Shown here in pieces: positions 52,142 to 60,830 of a DNA stretch of 64,000 nt. The notes beneath the pieces were generated by a model. It ran no database searches, was not told the DNA's origin, and worked only from the letters and a program-made list of their open reading frames with translations. The stretch is from the NCBI RefSeq assembly GCF_001314325.1, contig NZ_CP009429.1:558501-622500 (forward strand), given 5' to 3'. Origin of the DNA: Sphingopyxis macrogoltabida (GTDB taxonomy: Bacteria > Pseudomonadota > Alphaproteobacteria > Sphingomonadales > Sphingomonadaceae). Numbering within the stretch: the first letter of the stretch is position 1; the number at the start of each line of letters is the position of its first letter. Made by a program: the position numbers and the translations under genes.

Positions 52142-52516
52142 ATGATGCTGCGAGTGACCTTCTGCCTGAAGCGGCTGCCCGGGCTGACGCGCGCGCAGTT
52201 TCAGGATTATTGGCGGAACCGCCATGCCCCGCTGGTGAGGGAACATGCCACGGCGCTCGGCATTCGCAAATATGTCCAGTCGCACAGCCTGACCCTGCCC
52301 GGTGCCTTTCCGCTGGCCGATGTAAGGGGCTCATCGGGCCTCGATTTCGACGGCGTCGCGCAGCTCTGGTGGGACGATATGGCAAGCTTTGCTGCGGCCG
52401 GGACGACCGAAGCGGGGCGTGTTGCGGGTGCGCTGCTGCTCGCCGACGAGCAAAAGTTCATCGACCTGCCCAATTCGCCGATCTTCCTGTCGGACGATTA
52501 TCACGTCATCGACTAG
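52142..52516 (+). CDS. EthD-domain protein
   Basis: 124 residues (or 123 from the next codon). LRVTFCLKRLPGLTRAQFQDYWRNRHAPLV is the hallmark N-terminus of EthD, a dimeric alpha/beta-barrel family. A central loop (WWDDMASF) and C-terminal FLSDDYHVID complete it. The founding member is needed for P450-dependent degradation of ethyl tert-butyl ether, but its biochemical function is unclear. Relatives include small cyclases, isomerases and dehydratases. It is divergent from the DUF35/thiolase-like pair and convergent on the fused CoA-transferase, 15 bp apart. Confidence 0.85.
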   Translation: MMLRVTFCLKRLPGLTRAQFQDYWRNRHAPLVREHATALGIRKYVQSHSLTLPGAFPLADVRGSSGLDFDGVAQLWWDDMASFAAAGTTEAGRVAGALLLADEQKFIDLPNSPIFLSDDYHVID

Positions 52517-52531
52517 ACGCGACGGAGAGCC

Positions 52532-54829
52532 CTATTTGGGATGCCCCGTCGCGGTCACGGGTTCGCGGCTTGCCATATGCGCCTCGGCCTGTTGCCGGGT
52601 CAGTTCGGCAAGCGGCTCGAGGACGGCATTATCCTTGAGCGCGTCGATGCCCGCTGGGTCGACACCCAGCCAGTCGGCGATGACCTCTGCGCTCTGCTCG
52701 CCGCTCAGCGGCGCGGGGCGAGGGGGCGGCGCGGGCAGGTCGCTGGTCCGCGCGATATAGGCATCGCCGAACACGTCTTCCTGCAGCCAGGGGTGACCTT
52801 CGATCCGGTAGAAGCCGCGTTCGCGATAATAGGGAAAATCGGGAAGTTCGGAGAGGCGCAGCATCGGGGCGGCGGCGATGCCCGCCGCCTGCAGCATCTC
52901 CGCTGCCTCATATGGCGTGCGGTCGGCCAGCCAGGCCTCGATCCGCTCGTCGATCGCGCCCCGCGCGGCAAGCCGCTTGGCCGCGGTATCGAACGCCGTT
53001 CCCTCGACATAGCCGATGGTGTCGCACAATCGCGCCCAGTCTGCGTCGGACTCGACGGTGATCACGCACCATTCGTCGTCGCCCGCAGTGCGATAGGCGG
53101 CCCACGGCCAGTCAGTCGGGGCACCGCCCGCCGGCGTGCCGCGCACGACGTCGGCGGCGAAATGGCCGATCATCACCTCTGACTGCGCGACCTTGGCGAC
53201 CCCGCCCAGCCCGGTGCGCAGCCGTCGGATCAATAGCGCCGCAACGCCGATCGCGCAGATGCGGCCCGCGACATGGTCGGGATAGACGGTGATCGAATCG
53301 CTGAAGCTCTGCGGGTCGTCGGGGTAGCGCCAAGCAAGCGTCAGCCCGGTCGACGCACGGACGAGCGGACCATAGCCCATGCGCCCGCTCCACGGCCCGG
53401 TGTCGCCGAAGGCCGAGCTTTCGGAAACGACGATCCGCGGGTTGATCGCGCGCAGTTCGGCTTCGCCGAGGCCCAGCTTCTCCATCGTGCCGGGTTTGAA
53501 ATTCGAGCAGACGACGTCGGCCTGTTTGACGAGGTCGAGGAACAATGCGCGCCCGGCCTCGCTGCGCAGGTCCAACCCCAGGCTGCGCTTGTTACGATGG
53601 CCGGCCGCGAAGCTGACCGACATGCCATGCTCCAGATAGGATTGGCGGCTGCCGTCGGGGAAGGCCTGGCTTTCGATCTTGATCACATCGGCGCCGAAAT
53701 CGCCGAGCAACCGCGCGCCCTCGGCGCCGACGACGATGACGCCAAGGTCGAGGACCTTGAGGTCGCCAAAGGGGGCGAGGGGAGGAACTTCGCTCGCCGC
53801 GGGAAAGGCGACGTCTTCCGGGGCAGAGAGCGGCCCCATACGCGCGCCGTCGATGGTCAGGAAGCCGTTGGGCAGCCGCGTTCCATCGCCGAGCGTCGCC
53901 ACCGCCTCGCGCGCCGCCGCATGATCGCTGTCGAGAAACTCGCCGAGCGTCAGCACCGACGCGATCGGCACGCCATGCTCCTGCCCCTCGCGCTCGAGAT
54001 CGACGCGATGCTTGTCGGCGAAGAAGCCTGCAATATAGGGAAGGAGGTCGGCCGACGCATAACGGTGCGACGTCCGGTCGAAATCGGGCGAGGCGAACTG
54101 CTCGGGCTCGCCCATCCAGCGGAACATGCCGCGCCACTGCCGCTTCGCGAGCAAACAGATTCGTACATAGCCGTCGGCGCAGCGCATGATCGGATATTGA
54201 AAACCGGCGCGCGGCCGATCGCGGAGCAGCAGCCCGACCGGCTTGCCCATCGTCGCGCTGCCATTGATGCCGAAGCCCGGATCGAGACCTTGTACCGCGC
54301 CGTCGAGCGCCGCGAAGTCGAAATGCGCGCCTGCGCCGCCGCTCAAGCTCCGATAGAGCGCGCCGAGCAGCGCAAAAACGGCCTGCGGGGCTGCGCATTG
54401 GTAAGCAAGATCGCCGGGCGGGATCAGCGGCTCGCGGCCGCGGATGCCCGAACGCGACAGCACGGCGGACAGCGCGTGAAGGACCGGGCCGGTCGCGCGC
54501 CAGTTCGCCAGCGGGCCGTTTTCGCCGAAGTCGCTGACGGACATGGTGACAAGCGCGGGTCGGTCGCGGCGCAGCGCAGCGAGGTCGATGCCCGCCGAAC
54601 GATCGGCGATGACGATATGCGCTCGTTCGATGAGAGCGGAGGTTTCGGTCAGCGCTTCGACGTGAATCCGTTTGCCTGCTTGCGCGACGATTGTTTCCGC
54701 ACCGCGATCCGCATCGGACGCGAAGCTGTCGACCTGCGCGCCCAGATCGGCAAGATAGCGTCCGATCATCGCCAGCGGACCGCGCACGCTTTCGACGATG
54801 CGAACGCCGGAAAGCGGTCGGTTGGACAT
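52532..54829 (-). CDS. Fused two-domain CaiB/BaiF (class III) CoA-transferase-like protein
   Basis: 765 residues from the ATG at 54829 (AAAGGTA upstream). It is twice the normal length of the family: domain 1 covers about 1-345 and domain 2 begins at about 355 with DLKVLDLGVIVVGAEGARLLGD-type sequence and FGADVIKIES. Both halves align with class III CoA-transferases, but the GYD/GHD aspartate that forms the acyl intermediate is missing in both. Domain 1 reads ATGPVLHALS, domain 2 GYGPLVRAST. Class III enzymes are normally dimers of interlocked subunits, so fusion would make a permanent heterodimer. It shares a divergent promoter and site E with the acyl-CoA dehydrogenase operon at 54992. Confidence 0.88.
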   Translation of the reverse strand: MSNRPLSGVRIVESVRGPLAMIGRYLADLGAQVDSFASDADRGAETIVAQAGKRIHVEALTETSALIERAHIVIADRSAGIDLAALRRDRPALVTMSVSDFGENGPLANWRATGPVLHALSAVLSRSGIRGREPLIPPGDLAYQCAAPQAVFALLGALYRSLSGGAGAHFDFAALDGAVQGLDPGFGINGSATMGKPVGLLLRDRPRAGFQYPIMRCADGYVRICLLAKRQWRGMFRWMGEPEQFASPDFDRTSHRYASADLLPYIAGFFADKHRVDLEREGQEHGVPIASVLTLGEFLDSDHAAAREAVATLGDGTRLPNGFLTIDGARMGPLSAPEDVAFPAASEVPPLAPFGDLKVLDLGVIVVGAEGARLLGDFGADVIKIESQAFPDGSRQSYLEHGMSVSFAAGHRNKRSLGLDLRSEAGRALFLDLVKQADVVCSNFKPGTMEKLGLGEAELRAINPRIVVSESSAFGDTGPWSGRMGYGPLVRASTGLTLAWRYPDDPQSFSDSITVYPDHVAGRICAIGVAALLIRRLRTGLGGVAKVAQSEVMIGHFAADVVRGTPAGGAPTDWPWAAYRTAGDDEWCVITVESDADWARLCDTIGYVEGTAFDTAAKRLAARGAIDERIEAWLADRTPYEAAEMLQAAGIAAAPMLRLSELPDFPYYRERGFYRIEGHPWLQEDVFGDAYIARTSDLPAPPPRPAPLSGEQSAEVIADWLGVDPAGIDALKDNAVLEPLAELTRQQAEAHMASREPVTATGHPK

Positions 54830-54919
54830 GGACTTACCTTTCTGTTCGGCGCTCGGCCGGGCGCAAAATCGTCCGGCTGGGATCACGGGCGCTTGCCATA
54901 TCCGGGCCGCGAAGAAAAG

Positions 54920-54935
54920 TTAATTAATCGACTAA
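54920..54935. promoter_or_regulatory. Operator-like site, TTRRTCGATTGATTAA family (site E)
   Basis: On the minus strand: TTAGTCGATTAATTAA, 15 of 16 bases fitting the consensus. It lies between the fused CoA-transferase (91 bp) and the acyl-CoA dehydrogenase operon (57 bp), so it could control both. Confidence 0.6.
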
Positions 54936-54991
54936 TTCGTTTTGCGGGCTCGGACCTTCTATGTTAGCGGCCCTGTCACGGAGAGCTGACG

Positions 54992-56098
54992 ATGGACTTC
55001 ACTTTCACCGACGACCAGCGTCAGTTGCGCGACGCGTTGCGCGGTTATCTGGCACGCAACAATGGATTTCCCGCGCGTACGGCGAGCGCCCGGAGTGCGT
55101 CGGGCTGGAGCGAATCGCTGTGGCGCGGGCTCGCCGACGATCTCGGTATCCTCGGCGTGCTCGTCGCCGAAGCAGCGGGCGGGGCCGGCGGCGATGCGGT
55201 CGACATGATGGTGGTGATGGAGGAACTGGGCGCCAACCTGCTTGTCGAGCCCTATCTTGAAACCGCAGTCATCGGCGCCTCGGCGCTGGGCGCCGCCGGA
55301 GGGCGCGAAGCCGAGCTGAAAGCGATCGCGAGCGGCAGCATGCGCGTTGCCTTTGCCTGGGCCGAGGCCGAAGCGCGCTTCGATCATATGCCGTACGATA
55401 GCGTCGCGTCGCGCACGGCCACCGGGTGGCGCCTCGACGGCGCCAAGGCGGTGGTGATCGCGGCACCGATCGCGACGCACTTTCTCGTCACGGCGCGCGC
55501 CGACGAGGAGCCGGCGCTGTTCCTCGTCGAAGCCGGTGCTGCCGGTATCTCGCTTACCGCTTTCCCGACTATCGACGGGCGCCGCGCGGCCGATATGCGC
55601 TTCGACGCCGTGGCGATACCCGAGAGCGCGCTCGTTGCGCGGGGCGCGGAAGCGATCGAGCGGTTATGCGATATCGCGACCGCGATGCTCGGCGCCGAAG
55701 CGCTTGGCGTGATGCGCGTGATGCTCGACGACACCATCGCCTTCACCCGCGAGCGCCGCCAGTTCGGGCAGGCGATCGCCACCTTTCAGGTGCTGCAGCA
55801 CCGCATGGTCGACATGTATATGCAACTCGAGCTCGCAACTTCGGCTGTGTATCGTGCGGTGCTCAGTCTCGATGCCGCATCCGCCGAACGCGCGCGCGCC
55901 GTTTCGGCGATGAAGGTCACGGTCGCGGGCGCCTGTCGGTTCATCGGCCAGAATGCGATCCAGCTCCATGGCGGGATGGGCATGACCGACGAGGTCGCGG
56001 TGTCGCATTATTTCCGCCGCGCGACCGTCATCGAAAGCGAATTCGGATCGGCCGACTGGCACCGCCGCCGCTTCGCCAGCCTGTCGCGCGCGGCCTGA
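54992..56098 (+). CDS. Acyl-CoA dehydrogenase, short subunit of a pair
   Basis: 368 residues. MDFTFTDDQRQLRDALRGYLARNN is a normal N-terminus. RRQFGQAIATFQVLQHRMVDMY and IQLHGGMGMTDEVAVSHYF are the C-terminal FAD-interface motifs and match the short subunit at 37890 closely. It is followed 10 bp later by a longer acyl-CoA dehydrogenase, so the two probably form a heteromeric enzyme that introduces the alpha-beta double bond. It is first in a six-gene operon: two acyl-CoA dehydrogenases, hydratase, thiolase-like protein, TetR and GFA-type protein. Confidence 0.92.
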   Translation: MDFTFTDDQRQLRDALRGYLARNNGFPARTASARSASGWSESLWRGLADDLGILGVLVAEAAGGAGGDAVDMMVVMEELGANLLVEPYLETAVIGASALGAAGGREAELKAIASGSMRVAFAWAEAEARFDHMPYDSVASRTATGWRLDGAKAVVIAAPIATHFLVTARADEEPALFLVEAGAAGISLTAFPTIDGRRAADMRFDAVAIPESALVARGAEAIERLCDIATAMLGAEALGVMRVMLDDTIAFTRERRQFGQAIATFQVLQHRMVDMYMQLELATSAVYRAVLSLDAASAERARAVSAMKVTVAGACRFIGQNAIQLHGGMGMTDEVAVSHYFRRATVIESEFGSADWHRRRFASLSRAA

Positions 56099-56108
56099 GG
56101 AGGGATAG

Positions 56109-57332
56109 ATGGATATCGCCTGGAGCGCCGACGAAATCGCTTTTCGCGACGAAGTGCGCGCCTTTCTCGCCGACAAGCTCACCGACGACCTGCGCGCTAG
56201 CGGCGCGCATATGACAAGCGTTTATGCCGACCCCGATCATGCGCGGGCGTGGCAGGCGATCCTGCACGAAAAAGACTGGGTCGCGCCGTCCTGGCCGGTC
56301 GAGCATGGCGGCACCGGCTGGAGCCTCGCGCAGCGCTACATCTGGCAGCGCGAACGCATCGCCGCCGGCGCGCCGCCGGTCTCGCCGATGGGCGTGCAGA
56401 TGTGCGGCCCGGCGATCATCGGGCATGGCAGCGCGGAGCAGAAGGCGTTTTTCCTGCCGCGCATGCTGTCGGGCGAGCATTTCTGGTGTCAGGGCTATTC
56501 GGAAACCGGCTCGGGCTCCGACCTCGCCAGCCTGCAATGCCGTGCCGAAGAGGATGGCGATCATCTGGTCGTCACCGGCCAGAAATTGTGGAGCACGCAC
56601 GCGCATGCCGCGAACTGGGGCTTCTTCCTTGTCCGCACCGCGACGCTCGACCGGCCGCAAAAGGGGATCAGCTTTCTGCTGATCGACATGACTAGCCCCG
56701 GCATCACCGTCGTGCCGACGATCTCGCCCGCCGGCGAGAATATCCAGAACGAGATTTTCCTCGATAATGTGCGCGTGCCCAAGTCCAACGTCGTCGGCGC
56801 AATCGGCGACGGCTGGACCGTCGCCAAATATCTGCTCGAGTTCGAACGCGGCGGCGCCGCCTATGCGCCGGGGCTGCAGATCGATCTCGACGAAATCGAG
56901 CAATTCGCCAGCGCGTCGCGCGGCGACGATGGCGGACGTCTGATCGACGATGCCGCCTTCGCCGACGCCATGGCGCAGGCGCGGATCGACGTACTGGCAC
57001 TCGAAATCTTCGAATTTCGCGCGATGAGCGATGCGGGGGCGGGCCGTTATCCGCATGCCATCCCCTCGCTGATGAAGATCCGCGGGACCGAATTACAACA
57101 GCGGATCACCGAACTGCGCCTGCTCGCCGCGGGACGTTATGGCATGGCTTATCAGCCGCAGGCCGGCGTGTCGGCCGGCCCCGTCCACTTTCCCCATGCG
57201 GAGGGCGGCTTTGCCGGGCCGCGCGAGGCCGCGATCGCGCCGATGCGCTACGTCAGCGAACGCGCCGCGTCGATCTATGCCGGGACCAACGAGATCCAGC
57301 GCAACATCATCGCCAAGATCATGGGCCTCTAA
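56109..57332 (+). CDS. Acyl-CoA dehydrogenase, long subunit of a pair
   Basis: 407 residues, with GAGGAGGGAT before the ATG. QGYSETGSGSDLASL near 127-142 binds FAD and substrate. RAASIYAGTNEIQRNIIAKIMGL ends the protein; the residue after Tyr is Ala, not Glu, as in the other long subunit at 38903, where it is Gly. The catalytic base must be at another position or in the short partner. The paired layout mirrors 37890-40093, but the gene order is reversed, with the short subunit first here. Partner of the gene at 54992. Confidence 0.92.
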   Translation: MDIAWSADEIAFRDEVRAFLADKLTDDLRASGAHMTSVYADPDHARAWQAILHEKDWVAPSWPVEHGGTGWSLAQRYIWQRERIAAGAPPVSPMGVQMCGPAIIGHGSAEQKAFFLPRMLSGEHFWCQGYSETGSGSDLASLQCRAEEDGDHLVVTGQKLWSTHAHAANWGFFLVRTATLDRPQKGISFLLIDMTSPGITVVPTISPAGENIQNEIFLDNVRVPKSNVVGAIGDGWTVAKYLLEFERGGAAYAPGLQIDLDEIEQFASASRGDDGGRLIDDAAFADAMAQARIDVLALEIFEFRAMSDAGAGRYPHAIPSLMKIRGTELQQRITELRLLAAGRYGMAYQPQAGVSAGPVHFPHAEGGFAGPREAAIAPMRYVSERAASIYAGTNEIQRNIIAKIMGL

Positions 57333-57351
57333 CCCCTTTCGGAGAAACAAG

Positions 57352-58140
57352 ATGACCGAAGTGCTCGCCGAACGTCGCGGCCATGTCCTGATCCTGACGA
57401 TCAACCGGCCCGAGGCCCGCAACGCGGTGAACGCCGCCGTCCATGTCGGGCTTGGCGAAGGCCTCGAGCTGGCCGAGGCCGACCCCGAAATTCGCGCGGT
57501 GATCGTCACCGGCGCCGGCGATCAGGCCTTTTGTGCGGGCGCCGACCTCAAAGCGCTCTCGCGCGGCGAACGGCTGGAGCCAGAGGACAAGGCGCAGCGC
57601 GCGTGGGGTTTTGCAGGCTTTGTCCGGCATCCGATCGGCAAGCCGATCATCGCCGCGGTCAACGGCTTCGCGCTCGGCGGCGGCACCGAACTCGCGCTGG
57701 CGTCCGATATCGTCATCGCCGCCGACCATGCGCAATTCGGCCTGCCCGAGGTCAAGCGCGGCATCATTGCCGCGGCGGGCGGTGCTTTCCGCATCGTCCA
57801 GCAGCTCCCGCAAAAGGTCGCGATGCAGATATTGCTGACCGGAGAGCCGATTTCGGCGCAGCGCGCGCTCGACCTCGGCCTCGCCAACGAGGTGGTGCCG
57901 CTCGACCGGCTGATGGAGACCGCGCTCGATTTCGCCGATCGCATTGCGGTCAACGCCCCGCTCGCGGTGCAGGCGAGCAAGCGGATCGCGATGGGCATCG
58001 CCGAAGGGCGGATCGCCAGCGATGAGGATTTCTGGGAAGCGAACAAGCGCGAAACACGCCTCGTTTTCACGTCCGAGGATTCGCGCGAAGGCCCGCGGGC
58101 CTTTGCCGAAAAGCGCCAGCCCGTCTGGCAGGCTCGCTGA
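57352..58140 (+). CDS. Enoyl-CoA hydratase
   Basis: 262 residues from the ATG at 57352 (GGAGAAAC upstream). This is the only crotonase-fold protein of the window with both catalytic glutamates: E113 in GGGTELALASD and E133 in GLPEVKRGI. TINRPEARNAVN and FCAGADLKAL complete the family pattern. It hydrates the enoyl-CoA made by the acyl-CoA dehydrogenase pair just upstream. A thiolase-like gene follows 10 bp later. Assignment to general enoyl-CoA hydration is solid. Chain length and substrate are unknown. Confidence 0.95.
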   Translation: MTEVLAERRGHVLILTINRPEARNAVNAAVHVGLGEGLELAEADPEIRAVIVTGAGDQAFCAGADLKALSRGERLEPEDKAQRAWGFAGFVRHPIGKPIIAAVNGFALGGGTELALASDIVIAADHAQFGLPEVKRGIIAAAGGAFRIVQQLPQKVAMQILLTGEPISAQRALDLGLANEVVPLDRLMETALDFADRIAVNAPLAVQASKRIAMGIAEGRIASDEDFWEANKRETRLVFTSEDSREGPRAFAEKRQPVWQAR

Positions 58141-58150
58141 GGAAGCAGGT

Positions 58151-59641
58151 ATGTCGGACGAGAATATCCCCATCATCGTCGGCGTCGGCCAGATCAACGA
58201 TCGACCGGAAAACCCCGTGGACGGACACAGCCCGGTCGGCTTGATGGCCGAGGCCCTCCGGATCGCCGAAATGGATGCCGGAGGCGCGTTGCTTGCCGAC
58301 GCCGATTATCTCGGCATCGTCCAGCAGATATCGTTCCGCGACATCCGCGACGCGCGCGACCCGCTGGCCCAGGAACTCGGCATCGCACCCGCGACGATGG
58401 TGCAAAGCGAAGGGCCGAACGGCGACAGTCCGGTCATGCTGCTCAACGAGGCGGCGAACCGGATCGGGGCCGGCGAATCCCGGATCGCGCTGGTCTGCGG
58501 TGCCGAGGCGCTGCGAACCGCGGCGGCGAGAGCGGCGGCACAGGAATCCGGTCGCCGCATCGACGCGACGCGCGAAGCAGCGCAGCGGCGCGAGCCGAGC
58601 TATGCCCAGCAATATGGGCTGGTGGCGCCGGTCGATGTGTATCCGCTTTACGAAAATGCGCTCCGTGCATCGCTCGGGCAAAGTTTCGCCGAGGCGCAGG
58701 CCGAGAGCGGGATGATCTGGTCGCTTTTTTCGGAGGTCGCGGCCGCCAATCCGAACGCCTGGCTTCGCAAGCCGGTCAGTGCCGACGAGGTGATCGCACC
58801 GTCGGAAAGCAACCGGCCGATCGCCTTCCCCTATAACAAGCTGATGGTCGCCAACGCTTCGGTCAACCAGGGCGCCGCCTTCATCGTGACGAGTGTTGCG
58901 GAGGCGCGCCGGCGCGGTATCGCGGAGGATCGCTGGATCTATGTCGGCAATGGCGCCGCCGCTCACGAACCGAACAGCCCGCTGCAGCGCGATCGTTACG
59001 ACCATAGTGCGAGCATGGAGGTTTCGATCCGCCGGACCCTGGCGCTGAATGATGTCGACCCGTCGGGGCTAGACATCGTCGAATTGTACAGCTGTTTTCC
59101 CTGCATCCCGAAGCTCGCCCGCCGGATCATCGATTGGCCCGCCGAACGGCCAGCCACGGTCTTTGGCGGGCTGACCTTCGGCGGCGGGCCGATCGGCAAC
59201 TATATGGGCCACGCCATTGCGAGCATGACCGATCGGTTGCGGGTGGATGGCGGCACGGGGCTGCTCTTTGCAAATGGCGGTTACGCGACGCACAATCACA
59301 GCATCGTGATCAGCAGCGAGCCGATCACCGCGGCCTCCTTTCCCCGCAGCTACGACTATCAGGAGGAGGCTGACGCGATGCGCGATGCAATTCCGGCGCT
59401 GGCGCGCGACTATCTGGGCGACGCGACCATCGAAAGCTACACGATCCTCTATCGGCGCGACGGATTGCCAAAGGCGGGCGTGGTTGTCGCCAGGACCCCG
59501 GCGGGCGAGCGGACGCTCGCCCATGTCCCACCCGGCGATGAAGCCGTGCTGCGCCGGCTGGCCGATGCGGAGGCGGATCCTGTCGGCGCCACCGGCCGGA
59601 TCGTAGAGGGCGCGGCGCTTCGCGAATGGCGCTTTGCGTGA
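58151..59641 (+). CDS. Thiolase-like protein with C-terminal OB-fold-type domain (no nucleophilic Cys)
   Basis: 496 residues from the ATG at 58151. The thiolase fold spans about 1-400: IIVGVGQINDRPENP, ALVCGAEALRTA, VELYSCFPC in the NEAF position and GGLTFGGGPIGNYMGHAI in the GGxxALGHP position. The segment expected to hold the N-terminal nucleophile reads GPNGDSPV (88-95), without Cys. About 90 extra residues follow, ending in GATGRIVEG, resembling the OB-like appendage of SCP2-thiolase-like protein TLP1. It could perform a retro-aldol or condensation step, or bind acyl-CoA. The two thiolase-like proteins in the window therefore both lack the standard cysteine. Confidence 0.85.
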   Translation: MSDENIPIIVGVGQINDRPENPVDGHSPVGLMAEALRIAEMDAGGALLADADYLGIVQQISFRDIRDARDPLAQELGIAPATMVQSEGPNGDSPVMLLNEAANRIGAGESRIALVCGAEALRTAAARAAAQESGRRIDATREAAQRREPSYAQQYGLVAPVDVYPLYENALRASLGQSFAEAQAESGMIWSLFSEVAAANPNAWLRKPVSADEVIAPSESNRPIAFPYNKLMVANASVNQGAAFIVTSVAEARRRGIAEDRWIYVGNGAAAHEPNSPLQRDRYDHSASMEVSIRRTLALNDVDPSGLDIVELYSCFPCIPKLARRIIDWPAERPATVFGGLTFGGGPIGNYMGHAIASMTDRLRVDGGTGLLFANGGYATHNHSIVISSEPITAASFPRSYDYQEEADAMRDAIPALARDYLGDATIESYTILYRRDGLPKAGVVVARTPAGERTLAHVPPGDEAVLRRLADAEADPVGATGRIVEGAALREWRFA

Positions 59642-59751
59642 TCGCGATCGGCAGGATTGAAGCGGAAGCGGCGCATCGCAGCCTCCTGACTGTTCAAAGC
59701 CGGGTAATGGTGGCATCTGTCGGCCTAATGCCGATAGGGAAAGGGATAAGT

Positions 59752-60408
59752 TTGCCCGCCAGCCAAGCCAGGAAGAAAAAGGGTCCGGGACGCCCGCTGA
59801 CGCCGCTGATCACGCGCGAAACGGCGATCCTTGTGTCGATCGACCTGCTCGATCGCAAGGGGCTCGACGCGTTGACCGTGCAGGCGGTGGCGCGCGAACT
59901 GAACGTCCAGGCGCCGTCGCTCTATTATCATTTCAAGAATCGCGACGAGCTGCTCCACATGATCGCCAGGACCTTGCTGGTCGAGGTGGGGCAGGGCGAA
60001 AAGCCGGGCTCGTCATGGGAGGAGCGGGTGATCGATCTCGCGGTCGCGACGCGGCGCGTGATGTTGAACCATGCGCATGCCGGGCCGTTGATGCTACGCT
60101 TCTTCCCGCGCGAACTGATGCTCGGTGCCTATGAACGCGGACTGTCGGACTGCCCTTATCCGCCCGAGCATCACCTTGCGGTTCTCGAGGCGCTCGAAAA
60201 GCTGACCTATGGCAAGTCGCTTTTCGACGCAGCGGCCAAGGCGCACGACCATGCCGCGATGCCGCCGGTGGATGCGACGCGCTATCCGCTGCTGGCCGCG
60301 GCAATTGCCAAATCGCCGGTGTCGGACGAGGCGCTGTTCGTCGAAACATTGCAGGTGCTGCTCGACGGTTTCAGATTTCGATACGGACAGAGAGGCGGAA
60401 CGATATGA
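59752..60408 (+). CDS. TetR-family transcriptional regulator
   Basis: 218 residues if it starts at the TTG at 59752, which has AAAGGGA upstream. In-frame ATGs at 59707 and 59728 lack a convincing ribosome-binding site. The helix-turn-helix is VQAVARELNVQAPSLYYHFKNR, and the C-terminal domain has PLMLRFFPRELMLGAYERG. It is a paralogue of the regulator at 6556-7197, with the same inferred TTG start. It sits inside the acyl-CoA dehydrogenase operon and is coupled to the GFA-type gene. A likely target is the NCTA-N7-TAGG site at 61625 in front of the SDR gene. Confidence 0.87.
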   Translation: MPASQARKKKGPGRPLTPLITRETAILVSIDLLDRKGLDALTVQAVARELNVQAPSLYYHFKNRDELLHMIARTLLVEVGQGEKPGSSWEERVIDLAVATRRVMLNHAHAGPLMLRFFPRELMLGAYERGLSDCPYPPEHHLAVLEALEKLTYGKSLFDAAAKAHDHAAMPPVDATRYPLLAAAIAKSPVSDEALFVETLQVLLDGFRFRYGQRGGTI

Positions 60409-60806
60409 TCGAGGGCGGATGCAATTGCGGCGCGGTGCGTTACCGCGCCGAAGGCGACCCCATCGTGGTGGCGCAATGCCATTGCACCAACTGCCGCCGG
60501 CAGTCGGGCAGTGCCTTCTCGGTCAACCTGCTCTTCAAGGGGGCGGCCGTCAGCCATGACGGCGAACTGTCGGTCTATGAAGACAAGGACACCTTCTCCG
60601 GCAACGCGGTGCTGCGCAAATTCTGCGGTCGCTGCGGGTCGCCGATCTTTTCGGAGCCCACCGACGGAAAGGGGCTGTTGATCGTCAAGGCGGGAACGCT
60701 CGACGATCCGGCCCCCTTTGTTCCGACAGTGAGCGTCTGGACGTCGACCGCGCTGCCTTGGGTTGTGCTACCCGAAGGGCAATATGCGTTCGAAAAGAAC
60801 GCCTGA
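60405..60806 (+). CDS. GFA/CENP-V family zinc protein
   Basis: 133 residues, overlapping the TetR stop by ATGA. It matches the glutathione-dependent formaldehyde-activating enzyme/CENP-V family. Zinc ligands are C6 and C8 (CNC), C25, C27 and C30 (CHCTNC), and C74 and C77 (CGRC), followed by GSPIFSEP. Few members have proven enzyme activity. If the pathway releases formaldehyde through demethylation by a Rieske enzyme or P450, this protein could help its capture, but that is inference. Confidence 0.92.
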   Translation: MIEGGCNCGAVRYRAEGDPIVVAQCHCTNCRRQSGSAFSVNLLFKGAAVSHDGELSVYEDKDTFSGNAVLRKFCGRCGSPIFSEPTDGKGLLIVKAGTLDDPAPFVPTVSVWTSTALPWVVLPEGQYAFEKNA

Positions 60807-60830
60807 CGCGAACTGCCTCTTTCTGACGGC

